A stretch of 64,000 bases of DNA, taken from the NCBI RefSeq assembly GCF_004124275.1, contig NZ_CP027218.1:980001-1044000 (forward strand), in the 5' to 3' direction. How positions within the stretch are numbered: the stretch's first letter is position 1; every line of letters begins with the position of its first letter. The position numbers and the translations under genes are program-made. The notes under the pieces are model-generated. The model had not been told where the DNA came from, searched no databases, and saw only the letters and a list, made by a program, of their open reading frames with translations. Positions 42,759 through 52,092 of the stretch are shown here, piece by piece. The DNA is from Pseudomonas sp. DTU12.3. GTDB lineage: Bacteria > Pseudomonadota > Gammaproteobacteria > Pseudomonadales > Pseudomonadaceae.

Positions 42759-43967
42759 GTGAGCACCCCGCGCAACACCCAACTGATCGTCACCGCCCGA
42801 CTGATCTCCGACTTCGGCGCCTTCCTCAACATGGTCGCGCTAGCCACTTACGTCTACCTGCTGAGCAACAGCGCCATGAGCGTCGGGATTTTTCTCGCCA
42901 GCCGCGTGGGTGGGGGGATTTTTGCCAGCCTGATCGGCACCGCGTTTTACCGCCGCTGGGGTGGGCGAGTGCCGTTGATTGCCTTCGATCTGCTGCGGGC
43001 GGGCCTGCTCGGTTTGCTGCTGGTCGTGCCTGTCGCACAACAGGCGATTTTCTTGCCGGTGGTTGCCTTTGGGCTAGGTCTGGGCAATTCGATGTTCGCT
43101 ATCGGCCTCAACAGCCAGTTGCCGCGTCTGATCCCCAGCGATCAATTGCTCAAGGCCAACGCCTGGATCACCTCGGCCTCTTCAGCGGCGATGGTCGGTG
43201 GCAGCCTGGTGTCCGGTTTGCTGGTGGCCGGTTTTGGATTTGAAACGGTGTTCGCCCTGAATGCGCTGACTTACTTGCTGGCCGCGTTGCTGATCGTGCC
43301 GCTGCGTTTCGAAAAAACCAGTGTCGACGAACAACCTGAGCGCGGCGAATGGTCAGCACTCCAGCAGGGCTTACGCAGTGCGCCAGTAATTGCCGCCATG
43401 CTCGCCGTGACGATGGCCGATACCTTGGGCAGCGCCGCACACAACGTTGGTTTTCCGATTATTTCCAAACTGCTCACGCCTGATTCTGCGAGCACCACGC
43501 TGGGTCTGATGCTGGCGGTATGGGCCAGCGGCAAATTGCTCGGCGCTCGGATCGCCAGTCGCCTCAAACGCTCGGACAACAGCGATCTGGAGCGCCGCTA
43601 TTTTCTCGGCGTGGCACTGATGTCCTGCGGTTTCATCCTGATGTTCCAGCAGCACAGTCTTTACGGACTGCTGCTGTTTTCACTGCCGGCGGGTTTGGGC
43701 GATGGCATTTCCGAAGTCAGCCTAATGTCGCGCCTGCAGCGCGAACCGGAACAACTACGTCTGCCGATTTTCAGTTTCCTGACCCTGCTGCAAATGAGCG
43801 GCTTCGGCATCGGCATGCTGATCGCCGCGCCGTTTTATGCCTGGTGGACGCCGGGTGCCGTGGTCATGCTGTTCCACGGCATTCCCCTCGGCACGTTGCT
43901 CGCAGTGAAGCTGTTGGCACTCAGGCGCGAGCGGGTTGCGCGCAGCAGCCCGACGCCAGTTCCTTGA
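42759..43967 (+). CDS. MFS transporter
   Basis: A 402-residue major facilitator protein with about 12 spans. The N-terminus (VTARLISDFGAFLNMVALATYVYLLS) and LIPSDQLLKANAWITSASSA are typical of the MFS_3 / enterobactin exporter-like branch. It starts at a GTG preceded by AAGGA. Its 3' end overlaps the convergent cueR gene by 47 bases, which is large for this genome. Substrate is unknown. Confidence 0.87.
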   Translation: MSTPRNTQLIVTARLISDFGAFLNMVALATYVYLLSNSAMSVGIFLASRVGGGIFASLIGTAFYRRWGGRVPLIAFDLLRAGLLGLLLVVPVAQQAIFLPVVAFGLGLGNSMFAIGLNSQLPRLIPSDQLLKANAWITSASSAAMVGGSLVSGLLVAGFGFETVFALNALTYLLAALLIVPLRFEKTSVDEQPERGEWSALQQGLRSAPVIAAMLAVTMADTLGSAAHNVGFPIISKLLTPDSASTTLGLMLAVWASGKLLGARIASRLKRSDNSDLERRYFLGVALMSCGFILMFQQHSLYGLLLFSLPAGLGDGISEVSLMSRLQREPEQLRLPIFSFLTLLQMSGFGIGMLIAAPFYAWWTPGAVVMLFHGIPLGTLLAVKLLALRRERVARSSPTPVP

Positions 43968-44334
43968 GGATCGGGCAATCGGGGCGGTGGTCGCCATTGC
44001 AGTGCTCGACCAGGTCTTGCAGGGTGTCGCGCAGCTCACCGAGTTCACGGATCTTCTGATTCAGTTCGTCGATGTGCTGGCGCGCCAACGCCTTCACATC
44101 GGCGCTGGCGCGCTGGCGATCCTGCCAGAGGGTCAGCAGTTTGCCGACTTCTTCGAGGGAAAATCCCAAGTCGCGCGAACGCTTGATAAACGCCAGCGTG
44201 TGCAGGTCGTCATCGCCGTAGATCCGGTAACCACTGTCGGTTCGATGGGCTGCTTTGAGCAAGCCGATCGACTCGTAGTAGCGGATCATTTTTGCGCTCA
44301 GGCCACTTTGCTTGGCCGCTTGACCGATGTTCAT
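43921..44334 (-). CDS. cueR: Cu(I)-responsive MerR regulator CueR
   Basis: CueR senses cytoplasmic Cu(I) and activates copper-defence promoters by DNA distortion. The 137-residue protein has a MerR helix-turn-helix ([20 protein letters not shown]), dimer helix and metal loop with C112 and C120 ([13 protein letters not shown]) at the same positions as in E. coli CueR. The C-terminal GCC may also bind metal. Its ATG overlaps the copA stop, so it is co-transcribed with copA and possibly autoregulated. Matching operators lie at 46759 and 47387. Confidence 0.95.
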   Translation of the reverse strand: MNIGQAAKQSGLSAKMIRYYESIGLLKAAHRTDSGYRIYGDDDLHTLAFIKRSRDLGFSLEEVGKLLTLWQDRQRASADVKALARQHIDELNQKIRELGELRDTLQDLVEHCNGDHRPDCPILKELASGCCAQPARA

Positions 44335-46724
44335 CGGTGCTCCTCCAGATCCTTGGGTTTCCAGGTTTTCAACAGTAGCGCATTGCTCACCACGCTGACG
44401 CTCGACAGCGCCATCGCCGCCCCGGCGAGTACCGGGTTGAGGAAACCGAACGCCGCCAGCGGAATACCGATCAGGTTGTAGACGAACGCCCAGAACAGGT
44501 TCTGGCGGATCTTCGCGTAGGTCTTGCGGCTGATTTCCAGCGCCGCCGGCACCAGCCGTGGATCGCCGCGCATCAGGGTGATGCCGGCCGCGTGCATGGC
44601 GACGTCGGTGCCGCCGCCCATGGCGATGCCGATGTCTGCCGCCGCGAGCGCCGGGGCATCGTTGATGCCATCGCCGACCATGGCGACCACGCCGGTTTTT
44701 TTCAGCTCGGCGACGGTCGCGGCTTTGTCTGCCGGGAGGACTTCGGCGTGAACATCGCTGATGCCCAGCGCCTCGGCGACCACGCGAGCGCTGCCACGGT
44801 TGTCACCGGTCAGCAGATGACTGTGGATATTTTGTGCGGCGAGTTGCTGCACGGCTTCCAGCGCGCCGGGTTTCAAGGTGTCGCCGAAGGCGAACAAGCC
44901 GAGCACCTGCGGTTGAGGACTTTGCTCGATCAACCATGACAGGGTGCGGCCTTCGGCTTCCCAGGCTTGAGCGGATTCGCTCAGGTTGCCGGCGCTCAAA
45001 CCGTTTTCTTCGAGCATCCGCCGATTGCCCAGCGCCAGACGCCTGCCATCAAGAGTACCGGCGATACCGCGACCGGTCAGCGACTGGCTGTCGCTGACAT
45101 CGGGCACGTTCAGATCGCGTTCGGCGGCGGCATCCAGCACCGCTTTCGCCAGTGGGTGTTCGCTGCCGCGTTGCAGCGCACCGGCCAGTTTCAGCAGGGT
45201 GTTTTCATCACCGTCGACCGCGCTGAAATGCGCGATGCGCGGCGTGCCGGAGGTCAGCGTGCCGGTCTTGTCGAACACCACGCTACTGACTTCATGAGCC
45301 CGTTCCAGCGCTTCGGCATCCTTGATCAGAATGCCGTGGCGCGCAGCGACGCCGGTGCCGGCCATGATTGCTGTCGGGGTGGCAAGGCCGAGCGCGCACG
45401 GGCAGGCGATCACCAATACGGCGACGGCGTTGATCAACGCGGTTTCCAGCGGCGCGCCGTACAGCCACCAGCCAATCAGCGTGGCCAGCGCGAGAACCAA
45501 CACGGTCGGCACGAACACCTGGCTGACTTTATCCACCAGTTTCTGAATCGGCGCTTTCGCCGCTTGTGCGTCTTCGACCAGACGAATGATCCGCGCCAAT
45601 ACGGTTTCCGCGCCGAGCGCCTGAGTGCGTACCAGCAAACGGCCTTCGCCATTGATGGCGCCGCCGGTGACCTTGTCGCCTGGTTGTTTTGGCACGGGCA
45701 GGCTTTCACCGCTGATCAACGCTTCGTCGGCGTGGCTCTGGCCTTCGATGACTTCGCCATCGACCGGGAAACGTTCGCCGGGTTTGACCAGCACCAGATC
45801 GTTGAGGCGCAGGGCGCTGATCGCGACATCCTGCTCACGGCCGTCGATCACCTGAATCGCGCGCTCCGGGCGCAAGGCTTCGAGGGCGCGGATGGCGCTG
45901 GCGGTCTGGCGTTTGGCGCGGCTCTCGAGGTATTTGCCGAGCAACACCAGAGCGATGACCACCGCCGACGCTTCGAAATACAGATGCGGCATGCGCCCGG
46001 CGGCGGTGGCCCATTCATACAGGCTCAAGCCGTATCCGGCGCTGGTGCCGAGGGCGACGAGCAAGTCCATGTTGCCGGCGCCGGAACGCACGGCTTTCCA
46101 CGCAGCGACATAAAAGCGCGCACCGAAAATGAATTGCACCGGCGTGGCGAGGGCGAATTGCGCCCAGGCCGGGAGCATCCAGTGAATGCCGAACGGTTGC
46201 AGCAACATCGGCGCTACCAGTGGCAAAGCGAGGACGATCGCGCAGATCAATGCCCAACGCTCATGCTTGAGACGCCGTTGCTGATTGTCGGTTTGTGGGT
46301 GTTCGGCCTGCCAGACGCTGGCCGAGTAGCCGGCCTTGCTCACCGCGTCGAGCAGGGTTTGTGAATCGACCTGACCGAGCAATTCGAGGTGCGCGCGTTC
46401 GTTGGCCAGATTGACGCTGACGCTTTTCACCCCGGGGACTTTATGCAGGGCACGCTCGACGCGACCGACGCAGGAGGCGCAGGTCATGCCGTCGATATTC
46501 AATTCAAGGCTCTGTTGCGGGACTGTGTAACCGGCGCGTTCAACCGCCTCCATCAACGCTGGCAAGCTATCGCCGGGCGCTTGCACGCGGGCCTGCTCGG
46601 TGGCGAGATTGACGCTGACGGCACTGGCACCGCTGACTTTGCTCAAGGCCCGTTCGACACGCCCGGCGCAACTGGCGCAGGTCATGCCGGCAATCGGCAG
46701 ATCGAAAGTGATGGATTCGGACAT
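44331..46724 (-). CDS. copA: Cu(I)-exporting P1B-type ATPase CopA
   Basis: CopA pumps Cu(I) from the cytoplasm to the periplasm at the cost of ATP. The 797-residue protein has two N-terminal metal-binding domains (GMTCASC at 13-19 and 79-85), eight membrane segments, the transmembrane CPC motif ([12 protein letters not shown]), the phosphorylation site [19 protein letters not shown] (HP) and the hinge [17 protein letters not shown] late [16 protein letters not shown] segment is typical. It is preceded by a CueR-type promoter and followed by cueR. Confidence 0.97.
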   Translation of the reverse strand: MSESITFDLPIAGMTCASCAGRVERALSKVSGASAVSVNLATEQARVQAPGDSLPALMEAVERAGYTVPQQSLELNIDGMTCASCVGRVERALHKVPGVKSVSVNLANERAHLELLGQVDSQTLLDAVSKAGYSASVWQAEHPQTDNQQRRLKHERWALICAIVLALPLVAPMLLQPFGIHWMLPAWAQFALATPVQFIFGARFYVAAWKAVRSGAGNMDLLVALGTSAGYGLSLYEWATAAGRMPHLYFEASAVVIALVLLGKYLESRAKRQTASAIRALEALRPERAIQVIDGREQDVAISALRLNDLVLVKPGERFPVDGEVIEGQSHADEALISGESLPVPKQPGDKVTGGAINGEGRLLVRTQALGAETVLARIIRLVEDAQAAKAPIQKLVDKVSQVFVPTVLVLALATLIGWWLYGAPLETALINAVAVLVIACPCALGLATPTAIMAGTGVAARHGILIKDAEALERAHEVSSVVFDKTGTLTSGTPRIAHFSAVDGDENTLLKLAGALQRGSEHPLAKAVLDAAAERDLNVPDVSDSQSLTGRGIAGTLDGRRLALGNRRMLEENGLSAGNLSESAQAWEAEGRTLSWLIEQSPQPQVLGLFAFGDTLKPGALEAVQQLAAQNIHSHLLTGDNRGSARVVAEALGISDVHAEVLPADKAATVAELKKTGVVAMVGDGINDAPALAAADIGIAMGGGTDVAMHAAGITLMRGDPRLVPAALEISRKTYAKIRQNLFWAFVYNLIGIPLAAFGFLNPVLAGAAMALSSVSVVSNALLLKTWKPKDLEEHR

Positions 46725-46758
46725 CGGTCACGCTCCCTGTAGAAGATGCCTACAGGAT

Positions 46759-46784
46759 CAACCTTGCCATGCGGGCAAGGTCAA
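46759..46784 (-). promoter_or_regulatory. CueR operator/promoter of copA
   Basis: On the minus strand TTGACC (-35) leads into ACCTTGCC CGCAT GGCAAGGT, a near-perfect dyad, with the -10-like GATCCT 19 bases after the -35. This over-long spacing is the mark of MerR-family activated promoters. Confidence 0.9.
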
Positions 46785-46814
46785 GTGTCATTATTTGACG
46801 TGCCGCAGATCAAA

Positions 46815-46904
46815 TGTGGGAGCGGGCTTGCTCGCGAAGGCGTCGTATCAGTCACCATCATCGCTGAATGACACACCGCTTTCGCGAGCAAGCCCGCTCC
46901 CACA
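46815..46904. repeat. REP pair (GTGGGAGCG family)
   Basis: TGTGGGAGCGGGCTTGCTCG and the inverted CGAGCAAGCCCGCTCCCACA arms around 50 bases of less conserved centre that itself contains ATCAGTCACCATC/GAATGACAC. Confidence 0.9.
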
Positions 46905-46915
46905 ATTTGGATTGC

Positions 46916-47299
46916 TTAATATTCGAGATCGGCGCGCTTCAGATAGACGCCTTCCGAATTCATCGCCAACCGATACTTCAACACGTCACCGGCATGCAGT
47001 TTGATCTCCTGCGAACCCGGCGCGAGCATGCCCGGGTTGCAACCGGCAACCTGGCCCGGCAGCAACTTCAAGCGCAGCGACACCGTGCCCGGTGGCAGGT
47101 TGAAGGAAATACTCTGCTCCTGCAGCAGCCGCGCCGAGAGCTGATCCTGGATGTACACGCCGATCTCGCAGGAGGTCGACACTTCCAGGCGCTCGCGGGA
47201 AATGATCAGCACTGCGTAATCCTCGCCGGCAGCTTGCGCTTGAGGGAGGGCGGTAAAAAGGCTGAGAAAGCCAAACAGGCTGAAAACTGACCAGCGCAT
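46916..47299 (-). CDS. Secreted hypothetical protein next to copper genes
   Basis: A 127-residue exported protein (signal peptide ending AQA-A, residues about 1-23) with two Cys (STSCEIGVYI and VAGCNPGML) that probably form one disulphide. Beta-rich segments such as EQSISFNLPPGTVSLRLKLL resemble small periplasmic beta-sandwich proteins. AGGAG precedes the ATG. It lies between copA and copZ and is divergent from copZ; whether it concerns copper is unknown. Not assigned to a family. Confidence 0.75.
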   Translation of the reverse strand: MRWSVFSLFGFLSLFTALPQAQAAGEDYAVLIISRERLEVSTSCEIGVYIQDQLSARLLQEQSISFNLPPGTVSLRLKLLPGQVAGCNPGMLAPGSQEIKLHAGDVLKYRLAMNSEGVYLKRADLEY

Positions 47300-47386
47300 G
47301 GCTGAATCTCCTGAATTGAAGTCATTGATGTACGCAGCTTGGCCGAGCGCGGCGCCGATTGCCAGCCCGGCAGTTTATTCAAGAAC

Positions 47387-47413
47387 TTGACCTTGCCATC
47401 GTGGCAAGCTCGA
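47387..47413 (+). promoter_or_regulatory. CueR operator/promoter of copZ
   Basis: TTGACC at 47387 followed by the dyad CCTTGCC ATCGT GGCAAG and a 19-base spacer to GAGACT. It is the plus-strand counterpart of the copA promoter, about 60 bases before the copZ ATG. Confidence 0.9.
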
Positions 47414-47447
47414 GACTGCCGGTAACCCCACTCAACGGAGTCATTCC

Positions 47448-47645
47448 ATGCAAGTGTTCAATGTTCAGGGCATGTCTTGTGGTCACTGTGTCAAAGCCAT
47501 CACTAACGCGGTGCAGGTCAAAGATCCGGCGGCCAGCGTGCGGGTCGATCTGGCGGCGAAAGAGGTCGGCGTGGAAAGTGCACTGAGTGCCGAGCAGGTG
47601 ATTGAGGTCATCAGCGACGAGGGCTACGCCGTCAAACTCGCCTAG
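47448..47645 (+). CDS. copZ: Copper chaperone CopZ
   Basis: A 65-residue heavy-metal-associated (HMA) domain protein with the metal-binding motif GMSCGHC (residues 8-14) and the ferredoxin-like fold pattern AITNAVQVKDPAASVRVDLA. It carries Cu(I) in the cytoplasm, probably to CopA. It has its own CueR-type promoter, and the ATG is preceded by GGAG. Confidence 0.93.
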   Translation: MQVFNVQGMSCGHCVKAITNAVQVKDPAASVRVDLAAKEVGVESALSAEQVIEVISDEGYAVKLA

Positions 47646-47649
47646 AAGC

Positions 47650-47717
47650 AAAAGATCGCAGCCTTCGGCAGCTCCTGCACTGAATAATGTAGGAGCTGCC
47701 GAAGGCTGCGATCTTTT
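47650..47717. repeat. REP pair (GTAGGAGCTGCC family), outward orientation
   Basis: AAAAGATCGCAGCCTTCGGC and GCCGAAGGCTGCGATCTTTT flank a 20-base centre, so the arms point outward compared with the copies at 5943 and 13422. Confidence 0.9.
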
Positions 47718-47809
47718 GCCGTTTTTATAGTTAGCGAGCTATCGGAATGTTCAAGGCGTCCGGGCGCAGCTAGACTGTCGGGCTGCCGACTTGCCTACCT
47801 GGATGCCTG

Positions 47810-49012
47810 ATGAACTTCCGTACCATTTTGATTCTCGGTGCCTTGACCGCCTTCGGGCCCTTGGCGATCGACTTCTATCTGCCTGCTTTTCCCTCGATGG
47901 CGCTGGCCTTCGGCACCGATGAGAAACACGTGCAGATGACCCTGGCGGCGTATTTCGCTGGCCTGTCCATCGGTCAGCTGGCTTACGGCCCGGTGGCGGA
48001 TCGCTTTGGTCGGCGGATTCCGCTGCTCGTCGGGCTGACGCTGTTCACCCTGGCTTCACTGGCCTGCGCCTATGCGCCGAATCTGCAATGGCTGATCGGC
48101 GCGCGCTTCGTTCAAGCGCTGGGTGGTTGCGCAGGGATGGTGATCTCGCGGGCGGTGGTCAGTGACAAATGCGACGCAGTGGGCTCGGCAAAAGTCTTCT
48201 CGCAACTGATGCTGGTGATGGGCCTGGCGCCGATTCTGGCACCGATGCTCGGCGGCCTGCTGGTCAACACCACCGGCTGGCAGTCGATTTTCCTCGTGTT
48301 GACCGGGTTCAGCGCACTGGCTGGCCTCGCGGTAGCGCTGGGCTTGCCGGAAAGTATGCCGGCGCATATGCCGCGCCAGCCGTTGTCCGGCGCACTGCGC
48401 CAGTACGGGCGCCTGCTCAAGGATCGGGTCTACCTCGGCCATGCCCTGACCGGCGGCATCGCCATCGCCGGGATGTTCGCCTACATCGCCGGCTCGCCGT
48501 TCATTTTCATCAAACTGTACGGCGTTCCGGCCGAGCACTTCGGCTGGCTGTTCGGCACCAACGCGGCGGGTTTCATTCTGGTCGCGCAGGTCAATGCACG
48601 GTTGCTGGCCAAGCGTGGCCCGGCGTTCCTGCTGTCGCGGGCGGTCTGGGTTTATCTGGCGGCGGGGCTGACCTTGCTGGCCGTCAGCGCCTTGCACACG
48701 GAATCCTTGTGGCCGTTGCTGATCCCGTTGTTCATCTGTGTTTCCAGCCTGGGCTGCATCAGCCCGAATGCGGCGGCTTGCGCAATGAACGGGCAGGGCG
48801 GGCGCGCCGGCAGTGCTTCGGCGTTGCTCGGCTGCATGCAGTTCAGCGTCGCCGCCGGCGCTTCAGCGCTGGTCGGCGTGTTGCACGACGGCACGGCGGT
48901 GCCGATGGCCATCGTCATCAGCTTGTGTGGTGTGCTGGTGGTGAGCGTCGCGTTGCTCACCCGGCGTTTGCAAAATGCCCGGGCGCTGGCGCAGGCGCAA
49001 GCTGAGGTCTAG
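47810..49012 (+). CDS. Bcr/CflA family drug-resistance transporter
   Basis: A 400-residue MFS exporter of the Bcr/CflA group (DHA1). Typical segments: AFGPLAIDFYLPAFPSMALA in span 1, GLSIGQLAYGPVADRFGRRI (motif A), GARFVQALGGCAGMVISRAV and MLVMGLAPILAPMLGGLLV. It should expel drugs or metabolites by proton antiport. The ribosome binding site is poor. There is no clear partner gene. Confidence 0.92.
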   Translation: MNFRTILILGALTAFGPLAIDFYLPAFPSMALAFGTDEKHVQMTLAAYFAGLSIGQLAYGPVADRFGRRIPLLVGLTLFTLASLACAYAPNLQWLIGARFVQALGGCAGMVISRAVVSDKCDAVGSAKVFSQLMLVMGLAPILAPMLGGLLVNTTGWQSIFLVLTGFSALAGLAVALGLPESMPAHMPRQPLSGALRQYGRLLKDRVYLGHALTGGIAIAGMFAYIAGSPFIFIKLYGVPAEHFGWLFGTNAAGFILVAQVNARLLAKRGPAFLLSRAVWVYLAAGLTLLAVSALHTESLWPLLIPLFICVSSLGCISPNAAACAMNGQGGRAGSASALLGCMQFSVAAGASALVGVLHDGTAVPMAIVISLCGVLVVSVALLTRRLQNARALAQAQAEV

Positions 49013-49017
49013 AAAAC

Positions 49018-49191
49018 TCAGCCGGCAGCGCGTTGCTGGCTGCGGTCGGGAATCTGGTGGGGCGCGCAGAGTCGCGCTTCGAGGGTGCGGGTGAAGGCCA
49101 GTGCTTCGGCTTCACTGCGGAATGTCACGGCGTGCTGGTCGAGACGAACCTGCCATTGAGACTTTGCCACTTCTTTTATCAGGATCTTCAT
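49018..49191 (-). CDS. Small hypothetical protein, 57 residues
   Basis: A short soluble protein: MKILIKEVAKSQWQVRLDQH followed by a helix with SEAEALAFTRTLEARL. GGGAGG lies six bases before the ATG, which makes it likely to be translated. The N-terminal beta-beta-alpha pattern resembles small DUF2188-like proteins, but I do not recognise the family. It converges with the Bcr/CflA gene. Confidence 0.65.
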   Translation of the reverse strand: MKILIKEVAKSQWQVRLDQHAVTFRSEAEALAFTRTLEARLCAPHQIPDRSQQRAAG

Positions 49192-49290
49192 TGCTGACCT
49201 CCCTTGCGTAAAAGATGTATCGCAGAGGCTTCGATTGTAGTCCTGAATACGATCGCAATTGTGACAAGGATCAGCCATCTGACTGACGGC

Positions 49291-49388
49291 AAAGATCGCA
49301 GCCTGCGGCAGCTCCTACACGGCCGCGCCCGTTTACACCGGAGTCTGCTCCGGTGTAGGAGCTGCCGAAGGCTGCGATCTTTTGATCT
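49291..49388. repeat. REP pair (GTAGGAGCTGCC family), outward orientation
   Basis: Inverted arms AAAGATCGCAGCCTGCGGC and GCCGAAGGCTGCGATCTTTT with a centre holding an additional CACCGGAGTCTGCTCCGGTG palindrome. It abuts the end of the dehydrogenase gene. Confidence 0.9.
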
Positions 49389-50401
49389 TAGAAACTTTCT
49401 AAAACAATTTTCCCCTTGGCCTTGCCACTCTCCAGCAACTCATGCGCCCGACGCAGATTCGCCGCATTGATCACACCGAAATGCTCACCCACCGTGGTCT
49501 TCAACGTCCCCGCATCAATCAGCTCCGCGACACGATTAAGCAGCTTGTGCTGCTCGATCATGTCCGGGGTCTCGAACAGCGAGCGGGTGTACATGAACTC
49601 CCAGTGCAACGACAGGCTCTTGCGCTTGAGCTTGCTCACGTCGAGCGACTTAGGATCATCGATCAACGCCAGTTTGCCTTGCGGCGCGAGCGCCTCGACC
49701 AGTTGATCCAGATGCTGATCGGTCTGGGTCAGGCTGGCGACGTGAGTCACCTGGTCGATGCCAGCGCGCTTGAGCTCTTCACTCAACGGCTGGCTGTGAT
49801 CGATCACCAGATCCGCGCCCAGTTCCTTGACCCAATCGCGGGTCTGCTCGCGGGAAGCGGTGCCAATGACCTTCAGCCCGGTCAACTGCTTGGCCAATTG
49901 CGTGAGGATCGAACCCACCCCGCCGGCCGCGCCAACGATCAACAGGCTCTGGCCTTCAGCGGTTTTGCCTTCGCGGATTTGCAGGCGCTCGAACAACAAC
50001 TCCCAGGCCGTGATCGCGGTCAGCGGCAGGGCGGCGGCTTCGGCGAAACCGAGGGATTTCGGCATATGGCCGACGATGCGTTCATCAACCGTGTGCAGTT
50101 CACTGTTGCCGCCAGCGCGGGCGATGGAGCCGGCGTAGAAGACTTTGTCGCCGGCCTTGAACAATGTCACTTCGCTGCCGACTGCCTTGACCACACCGGC
50201 AACGTCCCAGCCCAGCACTTTCGCGGCACCGTTTTCCGGCGCCACGTTCTGCCGCACTTTGGTGTCGACCGGGTTGACCGAAATCGCTTTGACTTCCACC
50301 AACAGGTCGCGCGGGCCGGCGACCGGCTCTGGCAACTCGATGTCTTGCAGGGCTTTGGCGTCGCTGATTGGCAGGGATGCGTAATAGGCGATGGCTTTCA
50401 T
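49388..50401 (-). CDS. Zinc-type alcohol dehydrogenase / quinone oxidoreductase
   Basis: A 337-residue MDR-family NAD(P)H-dependent oxidoreductase. Cofactor site VGAAGGVGSILTQLAKQL; typical VEVKAISVNPVDTKVRQ and VLGWDVAGVVKAVGSEV. The catalytic and structural zinc cysteines are absent, so a quinone or enone reductase is likelier than a zinc alcohol dehydrogenase, whatever the database name. GGAG precedes the ATG. It is followed upstream by a small monooxygenase gene on the same strand, 32 bases apart. Confidence 0.88.
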   Translation of the reverse strand: MKAIAYYASLPISDAKALQDIELPEPVAGPRDLLVEVKAISVNPVDTKVRQNVAPENGAAKVLGWDVAGVVKAVGSEVTLFKAGDKVFYAGSIARAGGNSELHTVDERIVGHMPKSLGFAEAAALPLTAITAWELLFERLQIREGKTAEGQSLLIVGAAGGVGSILTQLAKQLTGLKVIGTASREQTRDWVKELGADLVIDHSQPLSEELKRAGIDQVTHVASLTQTDQHLDQLVEALAPQGKLALIDDPKSLDVSKLKRKSLSLHWEFMYTRSLFETPDMIEQHKLLNRVAELIDAGTLKTTVGEHFGVINAANLRRAHELLESGKAKGKIVLESF

Positions 50402-50433
50402 GAAGGGCTCCGTACAGGTAATGGAAGAAGGAA

Positions 50434-50727
50434 TCAGGCAATCGCGCCGAGGCGCTTGAGCTGGAAGTGTTCGATGGTCTGGCCGGCAGTGGCCTGGAAG
50501 TGCAAAAAGTGCACGCTGGCGTTGTGCGCCTGGAGGATCTCCTCACTGGCCCAGTGTTCGATCACGTAGAAAACCTGCGGATCGGTGAGATCGCGATGCA
50601 GGTCGTACTGGCTGCAACCGTCCTCGGCACGGCTCGGTGCAACCAGTGCGCGCAGGCCTTGTTCGAGAAGATCCTGCTGGCCGGGTTTGGCAATCAGGGT
50701 AGCGATAGCGGTGAATGGCTGGGACAT
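50434..50727 (-). CDS. Antibiotic biosynthesis monooxygenase (ABM) family protein
   Basis: A 97-residue ferredoxin-like dimeric protein of the ABM/YgiN group: FTAIATLIAKPGQQDLLEQG, SRAEDGCSQYDLHRDLTDPQ and FYVIEHWASEEILQAHNASV are characteristic. YgiN-type proteins oxidise quinols. It is the first gene of a pair with the dehydrogenase and is divergent from a LysR gene that presumably controls both. Confidence 0.9.
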   Translation of the reverse strand: MSQPFTAIATLIAKPGQQDLLEQGLRALVAPSRAEDGCSQYDLHRDLTDPQVFYVIEHWASEEILQAHNASVHFLHFQATAGQTIEHFQLKRLGAIA

Positions 50728-50846
50728 GTTCGGCTCCAGAGCAGCGGGTTGAATTCGATGGACAGATGATTGGCTATTTCTCTGCAAGATAAAACCGGCT
50801 AAAAGAGCACTCTCTTTCAATATTTTTTTGATAATCGAGGCTGAGA

Positions 50847-51776
50847 ATGCTGCGTTTCGATGACTTGCAGTTGTTTGTCCGCGCCGCGGATCTGGGCAGT
50901 CTGTCGGCGGCTGCGCGAGTAATGGACATGTCCGCCGCCGTGGCCAGCGCGGCGCTCAAGCGTATCGAACAGCAACTCGGCGCACGCTTGCTCGCCCGTT
51001 CGACGCGCAGCCTGCGCCTGACGGCCGAGGGGGAAGGTTTTCTCGAGTACGCGCGGGCAGCATTGAGCAATCTCGATGAAGGCCGGCGCCTGCTCGCCAG
51101 CGGGCAGGATCAGGTCAGTGGGGTCTTGCAGCTGTCGGCGCCTTCGGATTTCGGGCGCAATCTGTTGCTGCCGTGGCTCGACGAGTTTCAGCGCGAACAT
51201 CCGAAACTGACGGTGCGCCTGCTGCTCGGTGACCGCATCGCCGATCTGTTTCGCCAGCCGGTGGATATCGCCTTGCGCTATGGCGAGCCGGAAGACTCGA
51301 GCCTGGTCGCCCTGCCGATCGCCCCGGACAACCGCCGCGTGCTCTGCGCCGCCCCGGCCTACCTGGCCCGGCACGGCGAACCGCATCAGCTCGAACAACT
51401 GGCCCAGCACAACTGCCTGTTGTACATGCTCGGCAGTCGGGTCCACGACCATTGGAGTTTTCATGACGGCAAACGCGAGGTCGGTCTGACCGTAAGCGGC
51501 GACCGCTTCAGTGATGACGCCGACGTCGTGCGCTTATGGGCGGTGGCCGGCGCCGGGATTGCCTATAAATCCTGGCTCGACGTGGGCGCCGATGTGCTGG
51601 CGGGCCGGCTCAAGGTGTTGATGCCGGAGCTGCTGTGCGAGCGCGCTCCGCTGAATTTGCTGTGCGCACATCGCGCACAATTGAGTAAGCCAGTGAACCT
51701 GTTGAGGGAAATGCTTGCCAGCCGATGCGCTGAATTGAGTAGTCAATTTCCCGGTTTCTCGAAACTTGATCATTAG
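50847..51776 (+). CDS. LysR-family transcriptional regulator
   Basis: A 309-residue regulator with the LysR helix-turn-helix (DLQLFVRAADLGSLSAAARV, SAAVASAALKRIEQQLGARL, LARSTRSLRLTAEGEGFL) and a periplasmic-binding-like effector domain. Its closest pattern is the CrgA/DmlR type, whose members often respond to quinones or electrophiles. It is divergent from the ABM/dehydrogenase pair over 119 bases, a typical regulator-target arrangement. Confidence 0.92.
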   Translation: MLRFDDLQLFVRAADLGSLSAAARVMDMSAAVASAALKRIEQQLGARLLARSTRSLRLTAEGEGFLEYARAALSNLDEGRRLLASGQDQVSGVLQLSAPSDFGRNLLLPWLDEFQREHPKLTVRLLLGDRIADLFRQPVDIALRYGEPEDSSLVALPIAPDNRRVLCAAPAYLARHGEPHQLEQLAQHNCLLYMLGSRVHDHWSFHDGKREVGLTVSGDRFSDDADVVRLWAVAGAGIAYKSWLDVGADVLAGRLKVLMPELLCERAPLNLLCAHRAQLSKPVNLLREMLASRCAELSSQFPGFSKLDH

Positions 51777-52092
51777 TCGCAGTTAAATAGAGAAATTTCT
51801 GTCAGGAACAATCACCACCCGCGCAGGCGACGGCGCGGGACGGAGCGTGCATCCCGCTTATACTAGTGCCCGCCTCATGCCAGTACCGAAACCCCGGTGC
51901 GGACACCGTCAGACTAAGCGGGTCCTGTTCAAATCAGGGCAGCGCAAGGCCGCGACGTCGGTGCCGGGAGGTGTTGTGCCAAGGGTCTGCATTGCCCCGG
52001 CACGTGGCGTTTTTCGCGTCTTGGCCGCCGACCCATTACTGGTCAAGATGTCTGCGAGCAGTAGACGATACGATTCCACAGGGAGTGAATAC

